Source: Pseudopedobacter sp038243635 (GTDB lineage: Bacteria; Bacteroidota; Bacteroidia; Sphingobacteriales; Sphingobacteriaceae). Taken from it: 64,000 nt of DNA. Of the stretch, positions 45,750-53,392 are shown piece after piece. The notes under the pieces were generated by a model that saw nothing but the letters and a program-made list of their open reading frames with translations, did not search any database and was not told where the DNA came from. The stretch's first letter is position 1. Each line of letters begins with the position of its first letter. The position numbers and the translations under genes were made by a program. The stretch covers positions 40,411 through 104,410 of the forward strand of contig JBBSQW010000012.1 of assembly GCA_038243635.1 (NCBI GenBank), in the 5' to 3' direction.

Positions 45750-47153
45750 ATGAACAAGTTTAGAACGCCCGGCAATATTGAAAAAATAATCATTTTATTT
45801 GCCCTACTATACGCAATACTCAGCAAAAATCCATTGCTCAGTATTTGTGCTGTTATCACGCCGTTTGTGCTGATGAAACTAACGTGGCGGACATCCGAGA
45901 GTCCGCTACTTTACGTGGCTATGCTTTTGCAGTGGTTAGCAATCACGATTAAAGTGTTTTATGCAAATTCAAACGACTTATTATTTACATCGGAAGAGTT
46001 ACATCGTTACCCCTTACAAATCGAGAACGCTTTCTATTACGCTTTGCTAGGATTAATAGCTTTAGCTTTAGGCATCCATTTGATGATTAGAAAGTTTGAA
46101 TTGAAAACGAATGACGATATTTTACAGGATGCCCTAAAATACGATGGAAAAAAGCTTACAACTCTTTACGTAATATTAGCGATTGCCTATCCCATACTTA
46201 ATAAATTAGCTTTTTCTTTTGGTGGCCTACAACAACCGATAAGTAAAGCAATAGAATTCAAATGGACCATATTTTTTATTTTTATGCTCTACGCTCTTCA
46301 GAGTAAAAAGTATAAGGCGTTCCTCACTATTTTTATAGTGGAAATTTTGTTTAGTTTTACTGGATTCTTTTCAGGTTTTAAAGATTATCTTCTATTGCTA
46401 GGTATCGGGTCGGTGGTTGCGTATGGAGCTAGTTTTAAACCTATACATTTAATCCCCTCATTTTTACTGATTTTTACTAGCTTCTATATTTTAGTCGCTT
46501 GGCAAAATATCAAACCAGTCTATCGAGAATATTTAAATGCCGGTGAAGCGACGCAAACCTCGGTCCGGTCTACGGATGAGTCCTTGGGCTTTCTTTACGA
46601 ATTAGGAAGCAATATCGACGAGGAAGGGATTAAAGATGGTTTTGAACAAACTATAGAAAGACTGTCTTATATCGACTTTTTATCCGCCGTGATGACTAAC
46701 GTACCCGAAAATGTGGATCATACGGATGGTTCGCTTTGGACTGGCGCAATTGGCAGAGTTTTAATGCCGAGAATCTTATTTCCAAATAAAGAGGCTATTG
46801 ATGATTCTGAAAAAACCGTTCTGTACACTGGGCAAGCATATGCTGGCGCAGAACAAGGTACATCAATCAGTTTAGGTTATTTCGCAGAAAGTTATGTCGA
46901 TTTTGGAGCAATAGGTATGGTCATTATCCTATTTATTTTCGGTTTATTAATCGGTTGGATCTATCAATATGTATTAACACAATCTCCAGATATTTTAATA
47001 GGTACGGCTTTAGTCATTCCGCTTTTCTTTATTATTCAAAGCTACGAGACTGCGTTGGATAAAATATTTGGTGCGTTATTGATGTATTTTATCATGTATC
47101 TGCTCATTAAAAGGTTTGCATTGGGATCTATTCTCAATTATATAAAACATTAA
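45750..47153 (+). CDS. Wzy-like polysaccharide polymerase, exosortase-associated type
   Basis: The 467-residue protein has about ten to twelve membrane helices and a large loop (about residues 255-385: VYREYLNAGEATQTSVRS ... GRVLMPRILFPNKEAIDDSEKTV) with conserved charged residues, including the ATQ/LGYFAESYVDFG segment. This resembles the O-antigen-polymerase-like proteins reported next to exosortase Y in Bacteroidota. It would join repeat units in the periplasm. The role is inferred from topology and neighbourhood; no clear flippase (Wzx) is nearby. Confidence 0.72.
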   Translation: MNKFRTPGNIEKIIILFALLYAILSKNPLLSICAVITPFVLMKLTWRTSESPLLYVAMLLQWLAITIKVFYANSNDLLFTSEELHRYPLQIENAFYYALLGLIALALGIHLMIRKFELKTNDDILQDALKYDGKKLTTLYVILAIAYPILNKLAFSFGGLQQPISKAIEFKWTIFFIFMLYALQSKKYKAFLTIFIVEILFSFTGFFSGFKDYLLLLGIGSVVAYGASFKPIHLIPSFLLIFTSFYILVAWQNIKPVYREYLNAGEATQTSVRSTDESLGFLYELGSNIDEEGIKDGFEQTIERLSYIDFLSAVMTNVPENVDHTDGSLWTGAIGRVLMPRILFPNKEAIDDSEKTVLYTGQAYAGAEQGTSISLGYFAESYVDFGAIGMVIILFIFGLLIGWIYQYVLTQSPDILIGTALVIPLFFIIQSYETALDKIFGALLMYFIMYLLIKRFALGSILNYIKH

Positions 47154-47424
47154 GTCGTAAAGTCTTTGTTATACTTTAATGATTTTTAAATTAACTTAAC
47201 TCGTTTAAATATCCATATAAAGAATAGTTTCTATAAAGAGATTTAACGTCACTGTTTTACGCTTTTGCCTCGTGTCTTTCTAAATTTGATTACTCGATGA
47301 TGAACTTTCCTCAAAGTATTTTTAACAATACCAAACTAACCTTGAACACGAATTGAAAATTTCACGCTGTTTTGAAGCAACGTAGTAATTCTCATTAAAA
47401 TTTATCTAACTTATTTACTTCAAT

Positions 47425-48063
47425 ATGGCAAGTAGTTTTTACGACCAAATTCCAGAAATCATTAATATCGCCCGTAGCATAAAGCCGAATTCTGTTCTTG
47501 ATATCGGAAAAGGGTTCGGCAAGTACGGATTTTTATTTCATGAGTATTTTGGAATTGACGCATCAAAAAAAATCGACAACTCTCTCACGATGAACCAACA
47601 AAGCGAATTGGAAATAGACGCGATTGAAGTCGATGACACTTTAATGCTTCCACATTTAAGTCAATTTTACTCGACAATATACTTCGGTGACGTATTCGAG
47701 ATTGTTCCGACTATAAAAAAACATTATGACTTGATTTTGATGATTGACGTGGTTGAACATCTAGAAAAAGAGAAAACTCTAGCACTGATAAAAACCTTCT
47801 TAAAAAACGACTCTGTCGTCCTTATTGCTACGCCGATTGATTATTTCAATCAACATTTATATGAAAGCGTTTTCGAAGAACATATTTCACACTGGAAAAT
47901 AGACGATCTAAAAGGCTTGGCTAATTTACAAACCCAATACAAAGATAGTGGCGCCATTTATTTGTTGTCAAACGCTGAGCTTAATATCCCAGGCTTTGGA
48001 AATAATTGGTTAAAAAAAGCCAAACGTATATGCCGATCAGTGAGAAACGAATTGAAATATTAA
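47425..48063 (+). CDS. Class I SAM-dependent methyltransferase
   Basis: The 212-residue protein has motif I as SVLDIGKGFGKYGFLFHEYFG and the post-motif LILMIDVVEHLEKEKTLALI, where the HLEKE segment is the usual acidic turn. The neighbours are a polymerase-like and a GT gene, so it probably methylates a polymer sugar. The 271-bp gap before it is AT-rich and contains no gene. Confidence 0.78.
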   Translation: MASSFYDQIPEIINIARSIKPNSVLDIGKGFGKYGFLFHEYFGIDASKKIDNSLTMNQQSELEIDAIEVDDTLMLPHLSQFYSTIYFGDVFEIVPTIKKHYDLILMIDVVEHLEKEKTLALIKTFLKNDSVVLIATPIDYFNQHLYESVFEEHISHWKIDDLKGLANLQTQYKDSGAIYLLSNAELNIPGFGNNWLKKAKRICRSVRNELKY

Positions 48064-48067
48064 GAAT

Positions 48068-49489
48068 TTGAAAATTCTACAAATTAACGCTTCTTATAAA
48101 CCTACCTTCGTTTATGGAGGACCTACGGTGTCGGTGGGAAAATTGTGCGAGTCCTTCGTCTACGCTCAGGAGGAAAGGGTTGAAAGTAAAAAGTTGAAAA
48201 TTGAAAGTGAGACAGGGGAAGTTGGAGTCAAGATTCAGGAAGAAAGAGTAAAGAGTAAAGAGTTAGAAGTTGAAAGTAGAAAGTTGAAAGTTAAAAGTGA
48301 CGCAAGATTCGAGAGTCAACAAGAAAGAGAGCAAAGAGTAAAGAACAAAGAAGAAGGACCAAAAGATAATCAAGAGTTAGGAGAATTAACCCAACCTCAG
48401 CCTTACTTCGACTCCGCTCAGCAGGACAAACCTCAAATAACTGTATATACTACACTCGCCAACGGCGACCAAGAACTCCCTTATAAAAATGGTGAAGTTA
48501 AATTAGTAGATGGTGTAGAAGTCCATTACTTCAAAAGAATCACCAAAGATCATAGTCATTTTTCTCCTGCATTTCTGTGGCACTTCTGGAAAACTGTTAA
48601 AAATTATGATGCAATCCATATTCATGCTTGGTGGAACTTGGTTTCTATGGGTGCTGCATTCATATGTGTGCTGAGAAGTAAATCCTACATTCTCTCCCCC
48701 AGAGGCACTTTAGGAAACTATAGTTTTCACAACAGAAAGTCAGGAATAAAGATTTTTTTTCACGCCGTCATCGGAAGGTTTTTGTTGAGCAAAGCTGTAT
48801 TTCAAGTCAGCAGTAAAAAAGAACAAGATGACATTTTAAAAATCATCAATCCGCCGCCGGCAATTAGCATCATCCCAAATTTTGTGGAGTTGCGACAAGC
48901 TTGGAGCGTTAAAAGAAAAGCGTTTAATCATTCCCGGTTCGAGTTGCTTTATTTTTCAAGAATTGAGGAAAAGAAAGGGTTAGAATTTTTAATAGAGGCC
49001 TGTAGCAGCCTAAGCATTCCATTCCATTTAACCATTTGTGGTAGTGGAAATAGTGAATATGTGAACCTGTTAAAAAATAGCGTTCAGCAATCACCTATAG
49101 CACAATACGTAACCTGGTTGGGTAATATTCCATCAGAAAAAAAATTTGATAGGCTAGCCAGTTATGATTTGATGGTGCTTCCTTCTTTTGATGAGAACTT
49201 TGCAAATGTGGTGATAGAAAGCTTGGCCGTTGGCACACCCGTTTTATTAAGTCGGAATGTAGGGCTGGCTGATTATGTGGAGCATAAACACTTGGGTTGG
49301 GTAACCAAACAAGATGCTAGCGAAATTGCGAAACAGCTTACTACAATTTATATGGACGAATGGGATGATTTAATCGAGAAGAGTGAAAGAGCGCCTCGGA
49401 TTATTCAGCGAGATTATGATGAAGATAATTTGCGAAAGCAATATTTGAAGTTTTACGCTGGTTATTCCGGTTTAACAAACAAAATGTAA
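48068..49489 (+). CDS. Glycosyltransferase family 4 with in-frame repeat insertion
   Basis: The start is TTG 48068 (MKILQINASYKPTFVYGGPTVSVGKLCES), as in the exosortase-associated GT4 group. Normally about ten residues separate that segment from ITVYTTLANG; here about 93 extra residues are inserted (about 28-121), rich in E/K/R/S (EERVKSKELEVESRKLKVKSD). The insert is bounded on both sides by repeat-derived sequence: CTTCGTCTACGCTCAG encodes FVYAQ and CTTCGACTCCGCTCAG encodes FDSAQ. The remainder has a normal donor site (LPSFDENFANVVIESLAVGTPVLLS). The insert likely forms a surface loop or coil. Confidence 0.85.
   Translation: MKILQINASYKPTFVYGGPTVSVGKLCESFVYAQEERVESKKLKIESETGEVGVKIQEERVKSKELEVESRKLKVKSDARFESQQEREQRVKNKEEGPKDNQELGELTQPQPYFDSAQQDKPQITVYTTLANGDQELPYKNGEVKLVDGVEVHYFKRITKDHSHFSPAFLWHFWKTVKNYDAIHIHAWWNLVSMGAAFICVLRSKSYILSPRGTLGNYSFHNRKSGIKIFFHAVIGRFLLSKAVFQVSSKKEQDDILKIINPPPAISIIPNFVELRQAWSVKRKAFNHSRFELLYFSRIEEKKGLEFLIEACSSLSIPFHLTICGSGNSEYVNLLKNSVQQSPIAQYVTWLGNIPSEKKFDRLASYDLMVLPSFDENFANVVIESLAVGTPVLLSRNVGLADYVEHKHLGWVTKQDASEIAKQLTTIYMDEWDDLIEKSERAPRIIQRDYDEDNLRKQYLKFYAGYSGLTNKM
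48144..48432 (+). repeat. Repeat-derived insertion inside glycosyltransferase gene
   Basis: Direct half-sites TTCG(T/A)CT(A/C)CGCTCAG flank AAAGAGTAAAGAGTTAGAAG-type low-complexity sequence resembling cluster B and the spacer before gmk. The frame is kept, so it is translated. Coordinates are approximate. Confidence 0.75.
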
Positions 49490-49527
49490 AGCTGTCTTCA
49501 TCTTCGCTCAGACGGGCAGCGGAGTCG

Positions 49528-49604
49528 TTTTGTCCTGCTGAGCGGAGTCGAAGTACCAACACACTCCTTCGCCTCAGCTCAGGATGACACCCCTTATTTT
49601 CGTG
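49528..49604. repeat. Inverted pair of TTCGACTCCGCTCAG elements, second copy
   Basis: GCTGAGCGGAGTCGAAG faces CTTCGCCTCAGCTCAGG, followed by GATGACACCCCTTATT, as at 10062-10165. It lies in the 303-bp spacer between the GT4 and GT2 genes. A further single GAGCGAAGTCGAAGAGG element is at about 49698-49714. Confidence 0.8.
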
Positions 49605-49755
49605 GCAATACAAATACTAAATTAAGATCATTTGTAATTACGTTGATCTTCAATATAGCCTAACAGAGCACTTTTGTCTTGCTGAGAGATGTCACTCTGA
49701 GCGAAGTCGAAGAGGGAGTCAAAGCATGATTAACCTAACACTAGGTCACTTTCAC

Positions 49756-49763
49756 TATATTTG
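49756..49763 (+). promoter_or_regulatory. Putative -7 box for the GT2-exosortase-acetyltransferase operon
   Basis: TATATTTG is a perfect TAnnTTTG match 29 nt before ATG 49793. This would give the exosortase operon its own promoter despite being on the same strand as the upstream genes. Confidence 0.45.
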
Positions 49764-49792
49764 GAAATCCACGTCAAGCTTCCTCCATTAAA

Positions 49793-50662
49793 ATGAACAA
49801 AAACTTCACCTTCATCATCATCACTTTTAACGAGGAAGTACATTTGCCAAGGCTTTTGGATTCTATTGCGTTGCTTCAAGCTCGAATTTGTATTGTAGAC
49901 TCGGGAAGCACCGATGCTACCTTGGAAATTGCTGCATCTTATGGCGCAGAAGTAATTGAATACGCTTTTGAGAACCATCCCAAACAATGGGATTTCGCAT
50001 TAAATCACTTTGAAATTTCCACCCCTTGGACCATAGGTTTAGATGCTGATCAAATTGTAAGTCCAGAATTAATATCCCTACTCCAAAACTTTCGCGACGA
50101 AGATTTTAAAACCGTCAATGGAATTTATTTTAACCGTAAGAATGTTTTTAAAGGAAAATGGCTGAAATATGGGGGCTATTACCCTTTCTATTTGTTAAAA
50201 ATGTTTAGAACTGGTAAAGGTTTCTCAGACATAAGTGAGAATATGGATCACCGATTTATTGTAGCGGAACCTACTTTGATTTGGGAAAAAGGACACCTTA
50301 TTGAAGAAAACTTGAAAGAAAACGAAATCAGTTTTTGGATAGCAAAACACAACCGATATAGTGATTTAGTTGCCGAAGAAGAAATAGAGCGCATGCAAGC
50401 ATTGCGAATTCAAAGTCAGAAATCCATTGTTTTTGGCAGCCCTAACGAGCGAAAGGCGTGGTTTAAAAAACTGTGGTGGGGTTTACCTCGTTACTGGCGC
50501 CCGTTTTTCTATTTCTTTTACCGGATGATTTTCAAACTGGGAATTTTAGACGGAAAAAATGGTGTCATCTTTCACTTTTTACAAGGATTTTGGTTTAGGT
50601 TAGTCGTTGATATTAAAATTGAAGAGAAATTGAGAGCACAAAAGAATCATGCAAACCAATAA
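49793..50662 (+). CDS. Glycosyltransferase family 2 (WaaE-like)
   Basis: The 289-residue protein begins FTFIIITFNEEVHLPRLLDSI and has CIVDSGSTDATLEIA and TIGLDADQIVSPEL (DAD). The C-terminal YWRPFFYFFYRMIFKLGILDG is typical of the WaaE/lipopolysaccharide-core-type group and may lie along the membrane. It overlaps the exosortase gene by 14 nt, so the two are made together. Confidence 0.92.
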   Translation: MNKNFTFIIITFNEEVHLPRLLDSIALLQARICIVDSGSTDATLEIAASYGAEVIEYAFENHPKQWDFALNHFEISTPWTIGLDADQIVSPELISLLQNFRDEDFKTVNGIYFNRKNVFKGKWLKYGGYYPFYLLKMFRTGKGFSDISENMDHRFIVAEPTLIWEKGHLIEENLKENEISFWIAKHNRYSDLVAEEEIERMQALRIQSQKSIVFGSPNERKAWFKKLWWGLPRYWRPFFYFFYRMIFKLGILDGKNGVIFHFLQGFWFRLVVDIKIEEKLRAQKNHANQ

Positions 50663-51215
50663 GCCCTTAATTAGGTTCCTGATCATATTTATAGTAGGCT
50701 ATTTAATACTTAACTACTTTGTGCTGTTTTGGATAGGTCTCTGTGCGCCGGGAGGTTTCTATTGGGAGTTTGCAGCCCAGCATCTGAACTTTATTGCAGT
50801 CTATCGGCATTTCTTGCTTTGGGGCACTGGGCAAATTGCTGGTTTATTTGGAATTCGACATTTAAGTAATGATACGTCGTTGCGTTTGGTTGAACACGGA
50901 GGTATTAAAATAGTATACAGCTGTTTAGGTTTTGGCATCATCAGTATTTTGGCAGCCTTTGCTATTGCAGTCTCTTATCAGAAAATAAAACAACGCTTGA
51001 TTTTTTTGTTTTCGGCGATTTTATTATTCTCATTACTGAATATGATTCGCCTATTTGTGGTGTCGTATTATGTCCGCCAGACAAGAGACATGAACATCGA
51101 CCACCATGCAATCTTCAATTGGCTTTGTTATGCCTTAATTTTGATTGGGATGTATTGGTGGATTAATAAAACTAGCCCAACAAAGGAGACCGTTAACGAA
51201 AATGAAGAACTTTAA
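50649..51215 (+). CDS. Exosortase family protein 1
   Basis: The 188-residue membrane protein has about five to six helices and the exosortase/archaeosortase triad: Cys92 in YSCLGFG, Arg134 in NMIRLFVV and His152 or His153 in DHHAIFNW. Exosortases are transpeptidase-like enzymes that cut C-terminal sorting tails of exported proteins, often beside EPS genes. It overlaps a GT2 gene upstream (14 nt) and a WcaF-like acetyltransferase downstream (14 nt). Neighbourhood with a Wzy-like protein and a GT4 suggests the exosortase Y type. Candidate substrates are the small CTERM proteins at 13603-13809 and 53164-53385. Confidence 0.85.
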   Translation: MQTNKPLIRFLIIFIVGYLILNYFVLFWIGLCAPGGFYWEFAAQHLNFIAVYRHFLLWGTGQIAGLFGIRHLSNDTSLRLVEHGGIKIVYSCLGFGIISILAAFAIAVSYQKIKQRLIFLFSAILLFSLLNMIRLFVVSYYVRQTRDMNIDHHAIFNWLCYALILIGMYWWINKTSPTKETVNENEEL

Positions 51216-51774
51216 GACCGTTCAGCTCAGAAAAGCATTTGACACCAAAGACTTTGATGTAGGCGCTTCATCTTTAAAGCAGCTGCTTTGGTATTTTACC
51301 AGTGCACTTATCTTTAAATCGGGCTTAGTTCCATTTTCAGTTGTACTAGTTTGGCTATTGAAACTCTTTGGAGCCAAAATCGGTAAAGATGTGCGAGTAA
51401 AGCCTTACGTCCACATTAAGTTTCCGTGGAAGCTAGAACTGGGCAACCACTCTTGGTTAGCCGAATGTTATATCGAAAACTTAGCTCCCGTAATTATTGG
51501 CGAAAACTGTTGCGTATCTCAAAATGCCACGTTAATGACGGGAAATCACGATTATAAAAGCACTGGCTTCGACTTAATTACAAAGCCGATTGTTTTAGAA
51601 GACGGTGTGTGGATAGGTGCGAATGCCTTTGTTTGTCCGGGTGTTACAGCGCATAGTCACGCAGTTTTAGCTGTTGGCTCTGTTGCTAACAAAGATTTAG
51701 ATGCTTACTCAATTTACCAGGGGAATCCGGCGATGAAGGTTAGGGACCGGCAAGTTGGGTGGTTAGGTGGTTAG
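51202..51774 (+). CDS. Colanic acid-type acetyltransferase (WcaF-like)
   Basis: From ATG 51202 the 190-residue left-handed beta-helix enzyme shows hexapeptide-type repeats (VIIGENCCVSQNATLMTG, IVLEDGVWIGANAFVCPGVT) and the catalytic-region segment GNHDYKSTGFDL. Family members O-acetylate sugars of exported polymers with acetyl-CoA. A longer frame upstream overlaps the exosortase and is not used. It ends a short operon. Confidence 0.9.
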   Translation: MKNFKTVQLRKAFDTKDFDVGASSLKQLLWYFTSALIFKSGLVPFSVVLVWLLKLFGAKIGKDVRVKPYVHIKFPWKLELGNHSWLAECYIENLAPVIIGENCCVSQNATLMTGNHDYKSTGFDLITKPIVLEDGVWIGANAFVCPGVTAHSHAVLAVGSVANKDLDAYSIYQGNPAMKVRDRQVGWLGG

Positions 51775-51817
51775 TCGTTGGTACTTATTGAAGTCGTGTT
51801 TTTAAGCGTTCTGGTTA

Positions 51818-51982
51818 CGCGTCATTGCGAGGCTTTTTTCAAGCCGTGGCAATCTCCAAGTTAACATAGTTTGAGCCTATCTTAACGCACCAGCGAAACT
51901 GGAGGAGTGCAAAAAATGAACAGATTGCCACAGCGCATTTACGCAAAATCCCGCCGCTTCGGCTTCGCAATGACAACGTGAA
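51818..51982. repeat. Inverted GTCATTGCGA / TCGCAATGAC element
   Basis: The left arm has GTCATTGCGAGGC and GTGGCAATCTCC; the right arm has AGATTGCCACAGC and CTTCGGCTTCGCAATGAC. A partial decayed copy follows to about 52095. The 513-bp gap 51775-52287 otherwise has no gene. Related pieces recur at 58938-59020, 60471-60520 and 63198-63248. Confidence 0.8.
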
Positions 51983-52287
51983 TAAACTGAAAACCAACAA
52001 ATTGGGCTTGCGCAAAAAACGAACAGATTGTACCAAAGGCAATCATTCGGAGTCACAGCTGATTTACGCTTAGCCCACTGCCCAATGACGGCGTGAAAGT
52101 TTAAAACACTTCTCTTAATTTCCGGTAATTCCACCGCTAATCATTACTTCAGTTACCGAATGACCGTTAAACTGGGTATCTTTGATAGTCTCACTGCCAT
52201 CGTTTCCGTTATTTGCAAGGTTTATGGTTTAGGTTAAGGTGGATAAAAAGATAAAACGCTCAAAAGCAAAAGATAAAACTTAATAGA

Positions 52288-52908
52288 ATGATTAACCTTT
52301 TTACCGATAAGGCTAAAAAACAAGCCAACAAAAAAGCATTTCTATTTGTGGCTTCACTACTTATCATGTATTTGTTTTTTAGTCAAGGCAACTTATTTAT
52401 GAATAGCGTAATGAGTCCCCATTCTCGTTTTTACAATGAATACCTTTCAGCGCATTTTAATTATATACAAGGTTTAAAAACGGCGCTAATTAAACCTGCA
52501 ACTTGGGTGATACGTTTGTTTGGTTTTTACGTAATCCACAACCATAGAGATGTATTGGTAGTTAATGGACCACTTTTGCGAATCAATTATTCCTGTTTAG
52601 GTTTGGGTGTAATGAGTTTTCTGGCTGCATTTGTTCTCGCATTTCCAGCTCCATGGAAATCAACTTTTAAAATGTTGGTGATTGGATTTATAAGCATATA
52701 TATGCTTAATATTTTTAGAATTGCAGGATTAGGCATTTTGCTAGGACTGTTTAAATCTCAGCGCCATAACTTCACTTATCATCATGAAATATTTAATTTT
52801 TTGGTTTACATCTGCATCTTTATCATGCTATATATTTGGATTAGGAGAAATACACTTCTTTCAAAAGCAAGCTCAGAAAACAAGATTACTGAACGCTCTA
52901 ACCATTAG
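52288..52908 (+). CDS. Exosortase family protein 2
   Basis: The 206-residue membrane protein is a paralog of the first exosortase: Cys103 in YSCLGLG, Arg144 in NIFRIAGL and His165 or His166 in YHHEIFNF, with about five to six helices. It has a longer basic N-terminus (MINLFTDKAKKQANKK). It stands alone and is convergent with the gene for a CTERM protein with a divergent tail (53164-53385), which makes that a plausible dedicated partner. Only the triad and topology are certain. Confidence 0.83.
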   Translation: MINLFTDKAKKQANKKAFLFVASLLIMYLFFSQGNLFMNSVMSPHSRFYNEYLSAHFNYIQGLKTALIKPATWVIRLFGFYVIHNHRDVLVVNGPLLRINYSCLGLGVMSFLAAFVLAFPAPWKSTFKMLVIGFISIYMLNIFRIAGLGILLGLFKSQRHNFTYHHEIFNFLVYICIFIMLYIWIRRNTLLSKASSENKITERSNH

Positions 52909-53123
52909 CGCAAGATTTTGAAAGAAAATTAAGTTATTGTCAATCAAGATTATACCAAAACAACATTTGATTTAGGCAAACAGCCAATCACAAAAAAAAA
53001 AGCGTATGAATTGGTTTCAAATCTAACGTAGCACCCAGTCTTACTGCACCTATTCCCATTCTACTTTGTTTAGGGATTTGTAACCACCAAGAAGACTATC
53101 TATCAAGGAAAACCCGCCCTAAT

Positions 53124-53159
53124 CGTTTAAAAACGAGTTATTAGCTCATCTTTTAAACG
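53124..53159. terminator. Hairpin between convergent genes
   Basis: Perfect arms CGTTTAAAA (53124-53132) and TTTTAAACG (53151-53159) flank an 18-nt loop between the second exosortase and the CTERM gene. There is no strong T run, so bidirectional termination is only likely. Confidence 0.5.
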
Positions 53160-53163
53160 CAGA

Positions 53164-53385
53164 TTATTTCAATAAGCCCAATTTAGAAACAAAATACAAT
53201 CCAACACCTCCAATCAAAAGATAAATGACATCTGTATCTAGCGGACAAGCAAATTCTTCCCCATAAAGTGCATCTGGATCACAAGGATTCCCTGGATCAA
53301 ATTGCATAGCAGAAAGATCCTGAAAAGTAGATATAATAACGATTATTAAAATCGTTGCAAAAACACCAACGTAAAGCTTCTTCAT
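53164..53385 (-). CDS. Small CTERM protein with PLD-type tail (putative exosortase substrate)
   Basis: From ATG 53385 (MKKLYVGVFATILIIVIISTF) the 73-residue protein has an N-terminal hydrophobic segment, a short mature part with NPCDPDALYGEEFACPLDTD, then VIYLLIGGVGLYF and a short basic end (SKLGLLK). It matches the layout of the 68-residue PID-CTERM protein (CDP, P-x-D, V, LL-x-GG) but has CPLDTD in place of VPIDGG and a weaker basic tail. It begins 7 bp after the stop of the second T9SS adhesin (an alternative Met two codons earlier would leave 1 bp). Processing by an exosortase is inferred. Confidence 0.8.
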   Translation of the reverse strand: MKKLYVGVFATILIIVIISTFQDLSAMQFDPGNPCDPDALYGEEFACPLDTDVIYLLIGGVGLYFVSKLGLLK

Positions 53386-53392
53386 AACCATA

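Noticed and set aside
45750..47153. Identification of the polytopic protein as a Wzx flippase
   Set aside because: It has a large periplasmic loop and Wzy-like features instead of the regular 12-14 helix flippase pattern.
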